Part shown: positions 21,035-31,318 of the stretch, piece by piece | Layout: every line of letters begins with the position of its first letter | Position numbering within the stretch: position 1 is the stretch's first letter | Assembly (NCBI GenBank): GCA_012934845.2 | Contig: WNNJ02001507.1 | Coordinates: forward strand, 62,001-126,000 | Source: Pomphorhynchus laevis | Taxonomy: Eukaryota > Acanthocephala > Palaeacanthocephala > Echinorhynchida > Pomphorhynchidae | DNA: 64,000 nucleotides | Direction: 5' to 3' | Made by a program: the position numbers and the translations under genes | The notes under the pieces: model-generated | Seen by the model: only the letters and a program-made list of their open reading frames with translations | Databases searched by the model: none | What the model was told of the DNA's origin: nothing

Positions 21035-21760
21035 TTGCCTAGCAAAACCTCACCTGACGGTCCCCTGCCTATCCACATACTTAAATCCATATGCTCATCG
21101 ATATCCCCTTTTCTCACAACCTTGTTTAACTCGTCCATCAGCAGTCGTATTTTTTCTTCACACTGGAAATCCACAATCGTTCGTCGCCTCCTAAAGAAAC
21201 AATCAATCGACCCCTCCCTTCATTCTATCAATCGCCCCATTTCACTACTCCCTACTCTTTCTAAGCTATTAGAACGCATCATCTTAATACAGATCAACGC
21301 TTATCTCTACACATCCAATCTGTACCCAACTTTCCAATCCGCTTTTCGCTCTAATCACTCCACAGAAATCGCCTGCATGAAAGTTTACAACGACTTACTA
21401 TTTTCTCGAGACAAGGCTCTATATAGTGTTCTCATCTCCCTCGACCTCTCCTCCGCCTTCGACATTGTCGACCACTCCGTCCTCCTTTCTCGCCTTCGTT
21501 TTGATTACGGATTTTCTTCATCCGTGGTAACATGGTTTGCCTCATATCTATCCGACCGTTCCTTTCGCGTCTGTTCTAATTCATCATCCTCCCCTTCCAT
21601 CCCTATTTTTTGCGAGATCCCACAAGGTTCATTCCTAGGTTCCCTGCTTTTCTCTCTTATGCTTGGCGATCTTTCTCCGTTTATCAAACCTTTCTCCTTT
21701 AACGTCATGCAATACGCCGATGGCATCCCCATCTATGATCATGCACCCGCACATCGCTAA
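21035..21760 (+). pseudogene. Group L LINE ORF2, reverse transcriptase domain (inactive)
   Basis: A 241-codon open frame holds RT blocks in order: TSPDGPLPIHILKSI, NRPISLLPTLSKLLERIIL, FQSAFRSNHSTEIACMKVYN, VLISLDLSSAFDIVDHSVLL, GFSSSVVTWFASYLSDRSFR, IPQGSFLGSLLFSL and VMQYADGIPIY. The catalytic Asp pair YADD is changed to YADG. The frame ends early, and the ORF2 tail continues in other frames to about 22535. Confidence 0.9.
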
Positions 21761-22068
21761 CATAATATCGGCATTTCTGCCTTCAACTGTCTTTCTTCTA
21801 TCTACAAACGTCTTTCCAATCTCCATCTCGTTCTAAACCTCGATAAGTCTAAAATAATGTGGATCCTCCCCCGTAAACCAAACATATCTCCTCTTACTGT
21901 ATATTTTGCCTCATCGATCATCCCATAGTACACAATCTCACTTTCTTAGGCTTCCATTTCGATGATTACCTTTCCCTTAAACCCTTCGTCCGTGACAAGG
22001 TCAGCTCGTGTAATTTAATTCTCTGTGGCATCCGCCGTATCCACCCTCTTATCGACTTCCGTTCTTGT

Positions 22069-22536
22069 ATGTCTATTCTTTCATCGCTTCTTTTCCCAAA
22101 ATCGATTACTGCCTTAGCCTTTTCTCCAATTCTCCAAAATCCATTATCCTCCCCTACAACGAATAATCAACTCCACCGTTCGAGTGTTCTTTCGTCTCCG
22201 TCGCTTCGACCACACATCCACATATCTTGCCCAACTCTTCTGGCTCACCATCCACATCGGCATCAAACTCCGCTTCTTCTCGTAACTTTTCGTATCATCG
22301 CTGTAGGCTCCCCATTGTTCATCAACCTTCCTTTCTTAGATTACACTCGCCCCACCTCGCTATCGCTGCGTTCCAGTCATACTCTCTTACTCCACGTTCC
22401 CAATTACTCCAACAACAGTCTCCGATCCTTTCTCGTCGCCGCCCCACCCGCCTGGAATCAACTCCCTCTCGACGTCCGCCGCGCTCCCTCATTTATGACA
22501 TTCACACACCTCCGTTCACACCTTCTCGACACATGA
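22069..22536 (+). pseudogene. Group L LINE ORF2, C-terminal tail
   Basis: An open frame ends VPNYSNNSLRSFLVAAPPAW, then NQLPLDVRRAPSFMTF, HLRSHLLDT and a stop. A W-N-x-LP-x-x-(I/V)R tail is typical of the L2/CR1 ORF2 C-terminus. Part of the reading between RT and this tail is out of frame. Confidence 0.85.
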
Positions 22537-22721
22537 TTTACATTTTTGTGTTGTTGTGGTCATGTTAGCGTGCGCTGGTACGCATTTGCCACGTTAAAAT
22601 AAATCTTTTTCAACTACATATACTTATTTAGACATTTGTACATGATCAAGCAGAAACGATTGAATAGAGGCATTGACGAATGAGATCGGTAAAATATCCC
22701 TAACGTTAGATACTTGATACC

Positions 22722-23103
22722 TTTGAAAAAAAGATTTATTTAAACGTGGCAAATGCGTACCAGCGCACGCTAACATGACCACAACAAAACAAAAATGTAA
22801 ATCATGTGTCGAGAAGGTGTGAACGGAGGTGTGTGAATATCATAAAAGAGGGAGCGAGGCAGACGTCGAGAGAGAGTTGATTCCAGGCGAGTGGGGCGGC
22901 GACGAGAAAGGATCGGAGACTGTTGTTGGAGTAATTGGGAACGTGGAGTAAGAGAGTATGACTGGAACGCAGCGATAGCGAGGTGGGGCGAGTGTAATCT
23001 AAGAAAGGAAAGTTGATGAACAATGGAGAGCCGACAGCGATGAGACGAAAAGTTACGAGAAGAAGCGGAATTTGATGCCGATGTGGACGGTGAGCCAGAA
23101 GAC
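22722..23103 (-). mobile_element. L2-like LINE (group L), 5'-truncated inverted copy
   Basis: The minus strand repeats the last about 380 bp of the 19.2-22.6 kb element, from TCTGGCTCACC to the AAATAAATCTTTTT end, with few differences. It encodes SLRSFLVAAPLAWNQLSLDV and HLRSHLLDT stop. It abuts the Ty3/Gypsy fossil at its truncated end. Confidence 0.9.
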
Positions 23104-24735
23104 GGAATTATTCAAGCAAGTACTAATTCATTGCGAGCGCAGGTTCTAGTGGTTCATACTGATCGACATAGAAATCGGCTAGTAATCGATTATTGCTGAA
23201 CAATAAATAAATATACAATGCTGGATGCATATCCCCTACATAACCTTCAAGACTTGGTGTTGGAAATTAGCAAATTCAAATACTTCTCAACGATCGACCT
23301 TCAATCTGCGTATCATCAAATCGAGTTGCACGAAGACGATCGTATGTTTACAGGCTTTGAAGCCGATGGTAGACTATACCATTTCAATAGACTACCATTC
23401 GCACTGAAGAACGCGGTATCATGTTTTCAAGGAGCGATGAATTAACTTATAGAAAAGTAGGATTTGAGGGACGCTTACGCTTACCTTGATAACATCATTA
23501 TTTGGGGTAGGACAAAGAGTGATCACGACAAGAATCTCGCGAAATTTAAGAATGTTGCTTCACAGATTGGCCTGACATTAAATGAACAAAAATGCGAGTT
23601 TAGGCTTACTGAAGTAAAACTGTTGGGATATTTGGTCACACATGGTAACCTGAAGCCGGACCCGAAAGGCTATCCGTATGACTCCAAATTCCCGCACCTG
23701 ATGATATGAAGTCACTCAAACGCATAATGGGTATATTCGCATATTATTCCTCCTGGATCCCTAATTATTCAGAAAAGATCGATTTCTTGAGTGGAATTAC
23801 GAGCTTTCTTCTCAGTCCTGAATCCTTTCAATCTCTCGAGGATCTCAAAAGGGATATAGCAAAGGCGCCTTTGTATCACATATATGATGCTAAATCATTG
23901 ACAGTTGAAACAGACGCTTTCGATGTCAGTATAGCAGCTACACTTAACGGCGATCGAAGACCTATAGCATTCTCTTCACGATAATTGTCGAAATACGAGC
24001 GGAAATATTCTTCCGTGGAGGAAGAGCCCCAGGCAATATTTGAATCACTACTCAACTGGCGACATTTTCTCATTGGTAGACACTTAAATATATTACCGAT
24101 CAGAGATCAGTGAGCTTTATTTTCCATCCCAGAAACCAGAATAAAATCAAAAATGACAAGATTGAGCGCTGGAAAGTCAAATTGGCGTTTTAAATTTCGA
24201 TATCTTTTATCGTCCTGGAAGCTTATACGTCCCTGCTGATGCGCTTACGCGAACATGCAGCTCAATAACTATCTCGAATAACACGAGATGCTATGCAATC
24301 CTGGAATTAGGCGTTTGCCACACTATGTTAAATCTCGAAAATCTAAATTCGAGCCTCTAGTGGAACCAGCAAAGCTAGTAGTCGTTAATCCGAACTATGC
24401 TGTTGTAAGATATCCTGATAATCGGGAGAGCTTTGTTCCGGGAGCGCGGAACTGACTACATCGAGAAATGCTTATAATGGTTTGTCCAATCAATCGAATG
24501 ATACTACAAGTGATGATTACATTCAAGATATTCAGTCTGATCAGAAAATGAACAATAACTCGATAACGAAGAAGATTCCTCCTATGTGCCAGAACCAGAA
24601 CATGATATGAACGAATTATCACACAGTTCACTAATACCGCAGCGGTAAAGAAATGACACCACGTACTTGAACGATTATATTTGGCGGGGGTGAATGTCGT
24701 GATTGTATAACATTTTGTTTTGTTTTCTAGATATA
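23104..24735 (+). mobile_element. Ty3/Gypsy LTR retrotransposon fossil (partial pol)
   Basis: A partial pol region of the Ty3/Gypsy family: reverse transcriptase (YFSTIDLQSAYHQIELHE and the later LGYLVTHG region) followed by RNase H (SLTVETDAFDVSIAATL) and a downstream part that may be the end of pol. I see no gag, no recognisable integrase core and no LTRs, so it is incomplete at both ends. It is broken, with roughly half a dozen or more interruptions, and looks moderately old. It is bounded on the left by an L2-like LINE tail and on the right by a CR1-like LINE. Confidence 0.88.
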
Positions 24736-24739
24736 TTCA

Positions 24740-26095
24740 ATAAACCTTCTATAGTTCATCACAAATAGCTAGTAGAATCAGGGATCAGCTGAACTGTAAT
24801 CATATATTAGTTGATTCTCAACATGGTTTCAGGATTGGACGTTTATGCCTAACTAATCTACTAACTGCGCGTGAAAAATGGACATGATTTGAGTGCTAAG
24901 TTCCAGGTTCATAGTGTTCCTTGACTTTTCGAAAGCCTTTGATAGGGTGCCACATGACGGCATAGTCTCCTTACTGTATCACTATGGACTCCATTCATAT
25001 ATTTGTGAGTTGGTCAGGCAATTTCTATCGAATAGATCTTTCAGAGTTTGTGTGGGAGGTATGCTTTCTGCCTAGGTGAATGTTAATTTTGGAGCGCCTC
25101 AAAGATAAGTTCTTGGTCCACCTCTCTCTATACTATCTTTATGAATGATTTGCTACTCTGCTTATCATGCTCTCATCTAGCTTTTGCAGACAATCTAAAG
25201 ATCTGGTAGATCATTATAAGTCCTGCTGATCGAGTATCGTTACAAAATGATATGAGCTCTCTGACCAATTAGTGCGAATCTACTGGATTACGGTTAAATT
25301 TTGCAAAATGTCCTTAGACAATTAGGTAACCCGTCTAAAACTCTTAGGTAATATATTGGAGGCATTGTCTTAGACAAAGTGTCTCAACATAAAGATTTAG
25401 TTATTATTGTCAATCGATCCTTGAAAACAAAGTTGAACACCGCCTTCACTCTAGGTAAAGCTACTCGGGCATTATATTGTATTAAAAGCGCATTCCTCAG
25501 GTTAAGCTATAAAATGCTCAAGAGGTTATGTACCTCCCTCGTCGGGCCATACTTGGAATACTGCATCCATGCTTGTTTTTCTGTCACCAAGCGAGAACTA
25601 TTAGACCTGAAGAATATTCTTAGGCGGGGATCGAGGATCTGTGTTAGCTTAGGTGGTAGTGATTATCATGTACGTCTGAGCCGTATTGGGATGTTGTCGG
25701 TACGTGAGAGGTTCATAGCTTGAAAAATGCTTTGTCTATGGCACATACGAATGGTCCAGGGGGTTTTTCAACTGATTTAATTTTCAGTCGGGTAGCTAGG
25801 TTGCGGGGACATAGTAGAGTTTTGTATAAATCTCAATTTGGCAGATTACCGAAAATATTCAGACTGTCGAGGATGTGAATTAACATGTGGAATTCGCTTT
25901 CCGAGGAAATCGTTGCTGCTCCCAGTTTGAGCACGTTTAAATCATTATGCTGCAAATGGATACGTGAACAATGCTGCCCTTCAGCACCTCTGCTTAACTA
26001 TCCTATTTAGCTCCATTGATCGAATATTTGCTTTTTATTTACTTTTTTGGATTCTGCCTCAATAGCCTTTTGGCTTTGGCATGTAATAGAACTTA
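24740..26095 (+). mobile_element. CR1-like LINE (group A), 5'-truncated and broken
   Basis: Begins inside RT (HILVDSQHGF-like region), then FIVFLDFSKAFDRVPHDGIV, GLHSYICELVRQFLSNRSFR, and an eroded catalytic region reading FADNLKIW. The C-terminal domain follows (KATRALYCIKSAFLRLSYKM; LVGPYLEYCIHACFSVTKRE) and a 3' end AATAGCCTTTTGGCTTTGGC. Closely related to the 31.1-35.4 kb element. Several stops and frameshifts. Confidence 0.88.
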
Positions 26096-27265
26096 ATTAA
26101 AATTTAAAATAAAAATCAATTTTTATAAAATTGAATGATAAATAGCATACGATGTACAAGAATAAGGATTAGAGATCATTAAAAAGAACTGCTATGATAT
26201 CAGGTTTAGCCTCTATTCCTCGACTCAACATATAAATGTGGACAAATACATGCTAATGGCATATTTCTTCTGATAAAATTTGATTATTATCTTATTCTAA
26301 TACAAATTATATTATTTATTATCCGTCCATAATTTTTTGCTTTAATAAATTTTTATTAATATTTTGTTAAATATTAATTTTAATCTTAATCTTAATTATT
26401 AATCAATTCGTGAAAATTGAATTTAAATAATTATTACCTTATATAAATGTAATTTATAAGAAAATAAATTAAAATATATAAATGTATTTCTTATATAAAT
26501 GTAACGAAAATTTCTTGAAGAGTTGACGTCACAACAGTGATTTTAAAAAATCGAATAGCAAAGAAAAACACTTATTAACTTTCCTGTTCGAACGAATGGT
26601 ACATCCAGTCTTCTAATGTGTCTTAGGTTGTGATAGAAAGCAATATTTTGTGAGAAAAATCAAGGAGTGGTTTAAAATTTAGTAGATACACTGCTTCCTT
26701 CTCGAATATGTTATAGAGTATTACTTCCGAAGGTTCAAAAGGAAAACCACATATTTTGCTTGCTAGGTGGTGTATCCTCGATGAATTTAAGAGCAGGTAT
26801 TTGATCAGTCCATAAATAGTGGTTAGGAGTATGCCAAAATCGATTGAATGTACAATATGTAGACATTCTGGATATACTCGATAGATAAACTATCTTAATG
26901 AGCACATTACCTCTGTATTCAGAACTATTTTTTAAAAGCCGTGGCTTTAAGTACTGTTATTTTTTATAAAAGGCAGTACTTAAAAATATTGATAACATAA
27001 ATGAATTTCTCTCATTATCTATATTATAGGATTTATGTTCAATAATTTGACATTTTTATTAGCAAAAAAATTTATGAATGGATATTATAATTTTTCAAAC
27101 ATATGCCTTTTGTTCATAATAATTTCTGACGTTTACAGTTTGGACATTTAAAATATCTTAACTATTAACTCTAATGCATCGTTGATGCCATCCTTAAAAC
27201 GAAATATAAAACGATATTTAGTGAAAAATATAACTTCGCATTTTGTATAATTCAATAAAATGAGC

Positions 27266-27634
27266 AAGAAGATAAAGTCATTAAAACTATAACTTAGTCT
27301 TTTGCTTTATCCTCTATGTCAAAGGTGTCAAACTTGCGCCCGCAAAGTATTTTCTGCTACCCTTTGAAGAAAAAATATATAATATACAATATCACCTTCC
27401 ATTTCGTAAAATAAAAATATGTAATGCGGACCGGGAGATTATTTATTGCAAAGAAGATAAAGTCATTAAAACTATAACTTAGTCTTTTGCTTTATCCTCT
27501 ATGTCAAAGGTGTCAAACTTGCGCCCGCAAAGTATTTTCTGCTACCCTTTGAAGAAAAAATATATAATATACAATATCACCTTCCATTTCGTAAAATAAA
27601 AATATGTAATGCGGACCGGGAGATTATTTATTGC
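27266..27634. repeat. Exact tandem duplication, 185-bp unit, two copies
   Basis: 27266-27450 is repeated at 27451-27634 with no difference that I can see. The unit contains CAAAGGTGTCAAACTTGCGC, which resembles termini common in hAT transposons, and GCGGACCGGGAGATTATTTA. Confidence 0.9.
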
Positions 27635-28084
27635 CAATGCGTGCCACGAAGACGTTTGAGTTTAGCAGGCTGTTTGAGTTTAATAGTTTGATTTATAGAA
27701 GAAATTAAATTTTATAATTAAAAAATTTACTATAATTGATATTAATTATGTATTTAAAATCACACTTAAACAGATTTTTCATTCTTATTAAGTTAAAAAA
27801 TAAAAATAGAAAGCACTATTTTGCGATACAATTCAAGGAGTGGTTTAAAATTTAGTAGATCCACCACTTTCTAAAGCTACCGATAAAATGATAAGTAATA
27901 ATAATGGTATGATTTATTAATTAGCAAATAATTGAAATTTGTCATTAATAAAGTTAATTAAAATAACTTTATGTTTTGCTTTCTCTTTGTTCTCGATGTT
28001 AATTTTTGTTTCCGACTTCACAAGCAATGTGCTTACCTAGTCGACGTATCTATAATAATAAAAATTCGTGCCAAGAAATCCTTC

Positions 28085-28120
28085 AAACGAAGCCACGTTT
28101 AGAAGCACGTGGCTTCGTTT
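28085..28120. repeat. Perfect hairpin, 14-bp arms
   Basis: AAACGAAGCCACGT, an 8-nt loop, then ACGTGGCTTCGTTT. It stands alone in AT-rich DNA and is not followed by a T-run, so I do not call a terminator. Confidence 0.8.
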
Positions 28121-28682
28121 AATATTTTAATATTGTAAAATATTAAGTGTGTATAAAGATTATTAATTAATAAAAATGAAATTTATATGTTACCATAATA
28201 TTAAAATGTTCATAAATATTTATTCTCAGTTCAGTAATACCTTATTAGGAGTAAAGTATATAATCGCAACAACAACCAAACTTCTTTCTGTGCAGCTATT
28301 TATTCAGCTGTAATATTACTAACTCGCGTGATGGAAAATCATAGCCTCTTACGTGTGCTAGCTGGTGGAGAAACTATTCATGATATATAAACCGTTTTTC
28401 TTATCTTTAAGCTATCAACAAAGATTCCTTCAATGTTGGATTGTAAATGATATTACACAGACGTTTTGTAATCAATGCATAAGCGGTTTATATTTTAGAA
28501 AATAGCGTTCAATAGATTAAATTACACATTTCGCTAAAATATTAAATCTTTCGACAAAATGATTACATTTTTGTATGCATTTTATTATTATATACAAGGC
28601 GTTAGCTGTTTTGTAATTTTTAAATAATAAATTGGAAAGTTTTTAATTTAAAAAATCGTATTTTAATATGAATTGTATTTTA

Positions 28683-29462
28683 AATAAATAGTTTCAGCTG
28701 AGAAAGTAATATATCAGTCTCTGGTTCGAGAATCGGGATCAAGCAAATACTCGGTCACAAGGATACGCAACTCCTTCGTAACGTAGGAGCTCCTTCTCAG
28801 CTTCTGCATTAGCTGATAAGTTGTTTTGCCTGCTTGTGATTTTTTATTTTGAATATATAATTTGTAATGTACAAAATTGATTCCTATCACTTCTAACGAT
28901 ATCACTAAGAGTTTTATTTGTCAGGGTTCAATAATAGCTTAAATGACGTTGCTGCTAGAAGTAATATTCATAAAAGTAAATATTTGTTCCAATTTTTATT
29001 GCTATCCGTGATAGGATTAATGCTTAGGTTTAACTAAAATACGAAATTTTTAAATAATTAATTAGTATTTTTTTAATTTTCTTAAAAAATCGTATTTTAA
29101 TATGAATTATTATTATCAGTGGACAACAAAGCGAGTAGCAAGGCTCATTACAAGTTGCGTCACAATCAGAAAAAGTAAATGTAGAAAAAGTGGATGTAGA
29201 GGGTACTTGCTATTGTCTATATGTCCTCTTACTCGGTCTTCGTTTTTAAGATGAGATCTTCCTTCAGATTTCGTTAAATAAATAGTTTCAGCTGAGAAAG
29301 TACTATATCAGTATCTGGTTCGAGAATTGGGATCAAGCAAATACTTAAGAATTTATTTTAAATAAATAGTTTCAGCTGAGAAAGTACTATATCAGTCTCT
29401 GGTTCGAGACGCGGAATCAAGCAAATACTCGGTCACAAAGCTACGCAACTCCTTCGTAGCAC
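28683..29462. repeat. Three copies of an about 105-bp repeat
   Basis: Copies at about 28683-28790, 29276-29345 (partial) and 29355-29460 share AAATAAATAGTTTCAGCTGA, ATATCAGT(C/A)TCTGGTTCGAGA and ATCAAGCAAATACT. On the minus strand the two full copies and the partial one keep the same reading: TKELR..VTEYLLD, SRTR(D/Y), then a stop. The copies may be the tail of an unknown transposon gene. Confidence 0.7.
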
Positions 29463-30084
29463 AGTGAAGAAATTAAATTTAATAATTTAATTACGTTCAA
29501 GTTTACCGACATTACATGTACGTGGTTGCTCTAGAACTCTAGTTAACCTTTGTTTTATGGAATATTTAAAATTGAAAGCTTCTCAGGCGTACCGAGTACA
29601 TGTGACAACCACCCTTCTGGTTCCTTCGATTATAAGTACGCGTTTCTCGTGATTAAGCGAACTTCTAATGCTTTCTCTCATATTGAACTTTTCTATGCCC
29701 AAAGAAAACACGTTGACTACTTGTACTCAGCATTCTATTTTACTGGCACTATCAAAACATACAATAGCTAAATATTTTATGGAGAGCATACCAAAGATAC
29801 ATATTGATGTACTAGCATTTACTGATAGTTGGTAAAGCTTGAACAAATGACGAGCTCTCTTATATATTTCTATATTTTGTTTCTAAGACAAATGAAGGAC
29901 AATAGTTTCAGCCATTGCAATTGTGCTGAAAGCGCTTTGATTTGTTTTGTAAATAGTTGCATTTTACCATCGATCATGTTATTGCTTATTTTATTATTAT
30001 ATTTTCGACAACAAAGAGAGGTTGAACAGCTCGAACATGTTGGTTCACAACAAGGAAAACAGAAGAAAAATTAAAAATTCAAAA

Positions 30085-30815
30085 ATTAAATAAATAAACG
30101 AAATAATGCGCAATTCAGGCATGACGACAACGCATCCTTAGGTAATTTCGCAACCGTCGTTTCAAACTCCTCAGGTTACCATTTATCGTCACAGCAGGTA
30201 GACCATTCCAGATAGGTACAATTCTATCATGGATTGTTGATATTCGTTTATTGCAGGCTCGTCTTCTCTTCAGCATATAGTTGTGACCACGTAGGCGATC
30301 GTTGGTTCTTAGCTCAAACGTGTCCTTACAACAGTGGTCTGGGGATGGCCAAGCACCTCCACACGAACATCAGATCATTAAATTTTAGTGAAATTTTCAT
30401 TGGGGGAACGTCAAGACAGCGCTGGCGTTCCTCGTAAGGTAACGAACGTATTGACCGCACCAAATGTGTGCACCGATGGAGAATGCGTTCGTAAGAGTCC
30501 AGCTCAAGCTGGAACTGAGGGTGAGCAACGACGGACCCATACAGCATGTATGGGAGGATTACGCATTGGTAAGGGGTACGCAATCCCACAGAATCAAGAT
30601 AACCGAACACCCTACGTTCTAGATCGAAGAGGCGAACACACTTGCTTACAACATGATTGACATGAGAGCGAGAGCATACGTCACTAGTTACAATCGCACC
30701 CAGGTCCGACATTTGCAAAACTTTTACAATCTGACAACCATCAATTCGGTAGCTACCACTAAAGGTCCCTTTTTTAATATGTAGGTGGAAACTCATTATT
30801 TGTTTCAATTGAAAA
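30085..30815 (-). mobile_element. CR1-like LINE, 3' fragment
   Basis: A minus-strand 160-codon frame (30808-30326) encodes the ORF2 C-terminal domain: MSDLGAIVTSDVCSRSHVNH, CVRLFDLERRVFGYLD, LPYMLYGSVVAHP and YERILHRCTHLVRSIRSLPY. The tail (IVPIWNGLPAVTI) continues in another frame to about 30090. It is truncated at the 5' end, upstream of the conserved HRDLG-type motif. Confidence 0.85.
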
Positions 30816-30854
30816 TTAACTACATAGATCTAAATTACAGATTTAAAAATTAAC

Positions 30855-31065
30855 TACATAGATCTATATTACATATAATATATAGAATATATTATATATG
30901 TATGTATTATATATAATATTATATTATATTATATATGTATATATTATATATAATATTATATTATATTATATATTATATATAATATAATATTATATATTAT
31001 ATTATATTATATTATTATATTTTATTATTAATATTATATAATATTATATTATATTATAATATTAT
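30855..31065. repeat. AT-only low-complexity tract
   Basis: About 210 bp made almost wholly of TATATAATATTATATTA-type words with local inverted symmetry. It lies between two LINEs and may derive from a tail. Confidence 0.9.
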
Positions 31066-31318
31066 AATCTTATATTAGACCTTAAAATCTTATAATCTTA
31101 TATGGACCTTAAAAAAATTTGGTTTCTAATAAACACATTCTATATAATCTAAAGTAAATACACTGCTAACTAACAACTACTTACAATATAAATACAATAA
31201 TATAACATACAACAACGGAAAATTGGATTAATTAACTACATTGGATTACCAACTACTTACAAGGAGAAATCAAAGAGAGGTCATACAATAATTACAATAT
31301 TGGACAATCAACGAGGAA

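Larger units (their letters stand above)
19195..22615 (+). mobile_element. L2-like LINE (group L), nearly full length, broken
   Basis: Contains an ORF1 remnant (RDRCVIVTNITPSTSL; LLSSLVP region) at 19195-19640, endonuclease, reverse transcriptase and the C-terminal WNQLPLDVRRAP tail, then a 3' UTR with the TGCG-CTGGTA-CGCA stem-loop and an AAAATAAATCTTTTT end. Multiple frame breaks. RT box D reads QYADG instead of YADD, which would kill polymerase activity. Base composition is clearly richer in C and T on the plus strand than the AT-rich surroundings. Family: L2-like within the CR1/L2 group (LSSAFDIVDHSVLLSRL; SYLSDRSFRV). The right end lies 107 bp from an inverted copy of its own tail. Confidence 0.9.
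26096..30084. other. Repeat-bearing stretch without a recognised gene
   Basis: AT-rich DNA. A word pair AAGGAGTGGTTTAAAATTTA occurs at about 26665 and 27834. An exact tandem duplication lies at 27266-27634, a 14-bp-arm hairpin at 28085-28120 and a three-copy repeat at 28683-29462. Two short open frames, 29550-29771 (73 codons) and 29829-30074 (81 codons, one hydrophobic stretch PSIMLLLILLLYF), match nothing I know and lack supporting context. Confidence 0.6.

Noticed and set aside
28720-28745. Possible tRNA-type B box (GGTTCGAGAATC) in a three-copy repeat
   Set aside because: The match to the B-box consensus is partial and no A box at the right distance is convincing, so I did not call a tRNA or a SINE.
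29550-30074. Two small plus-strand frames (73 and 81 codons), the second with one hydrophobic segment
   Set aside because: I see no known domain, splice context or conservation. In AT-rich DNA such frames are expected. I left them as unproven and did not annotate genes.
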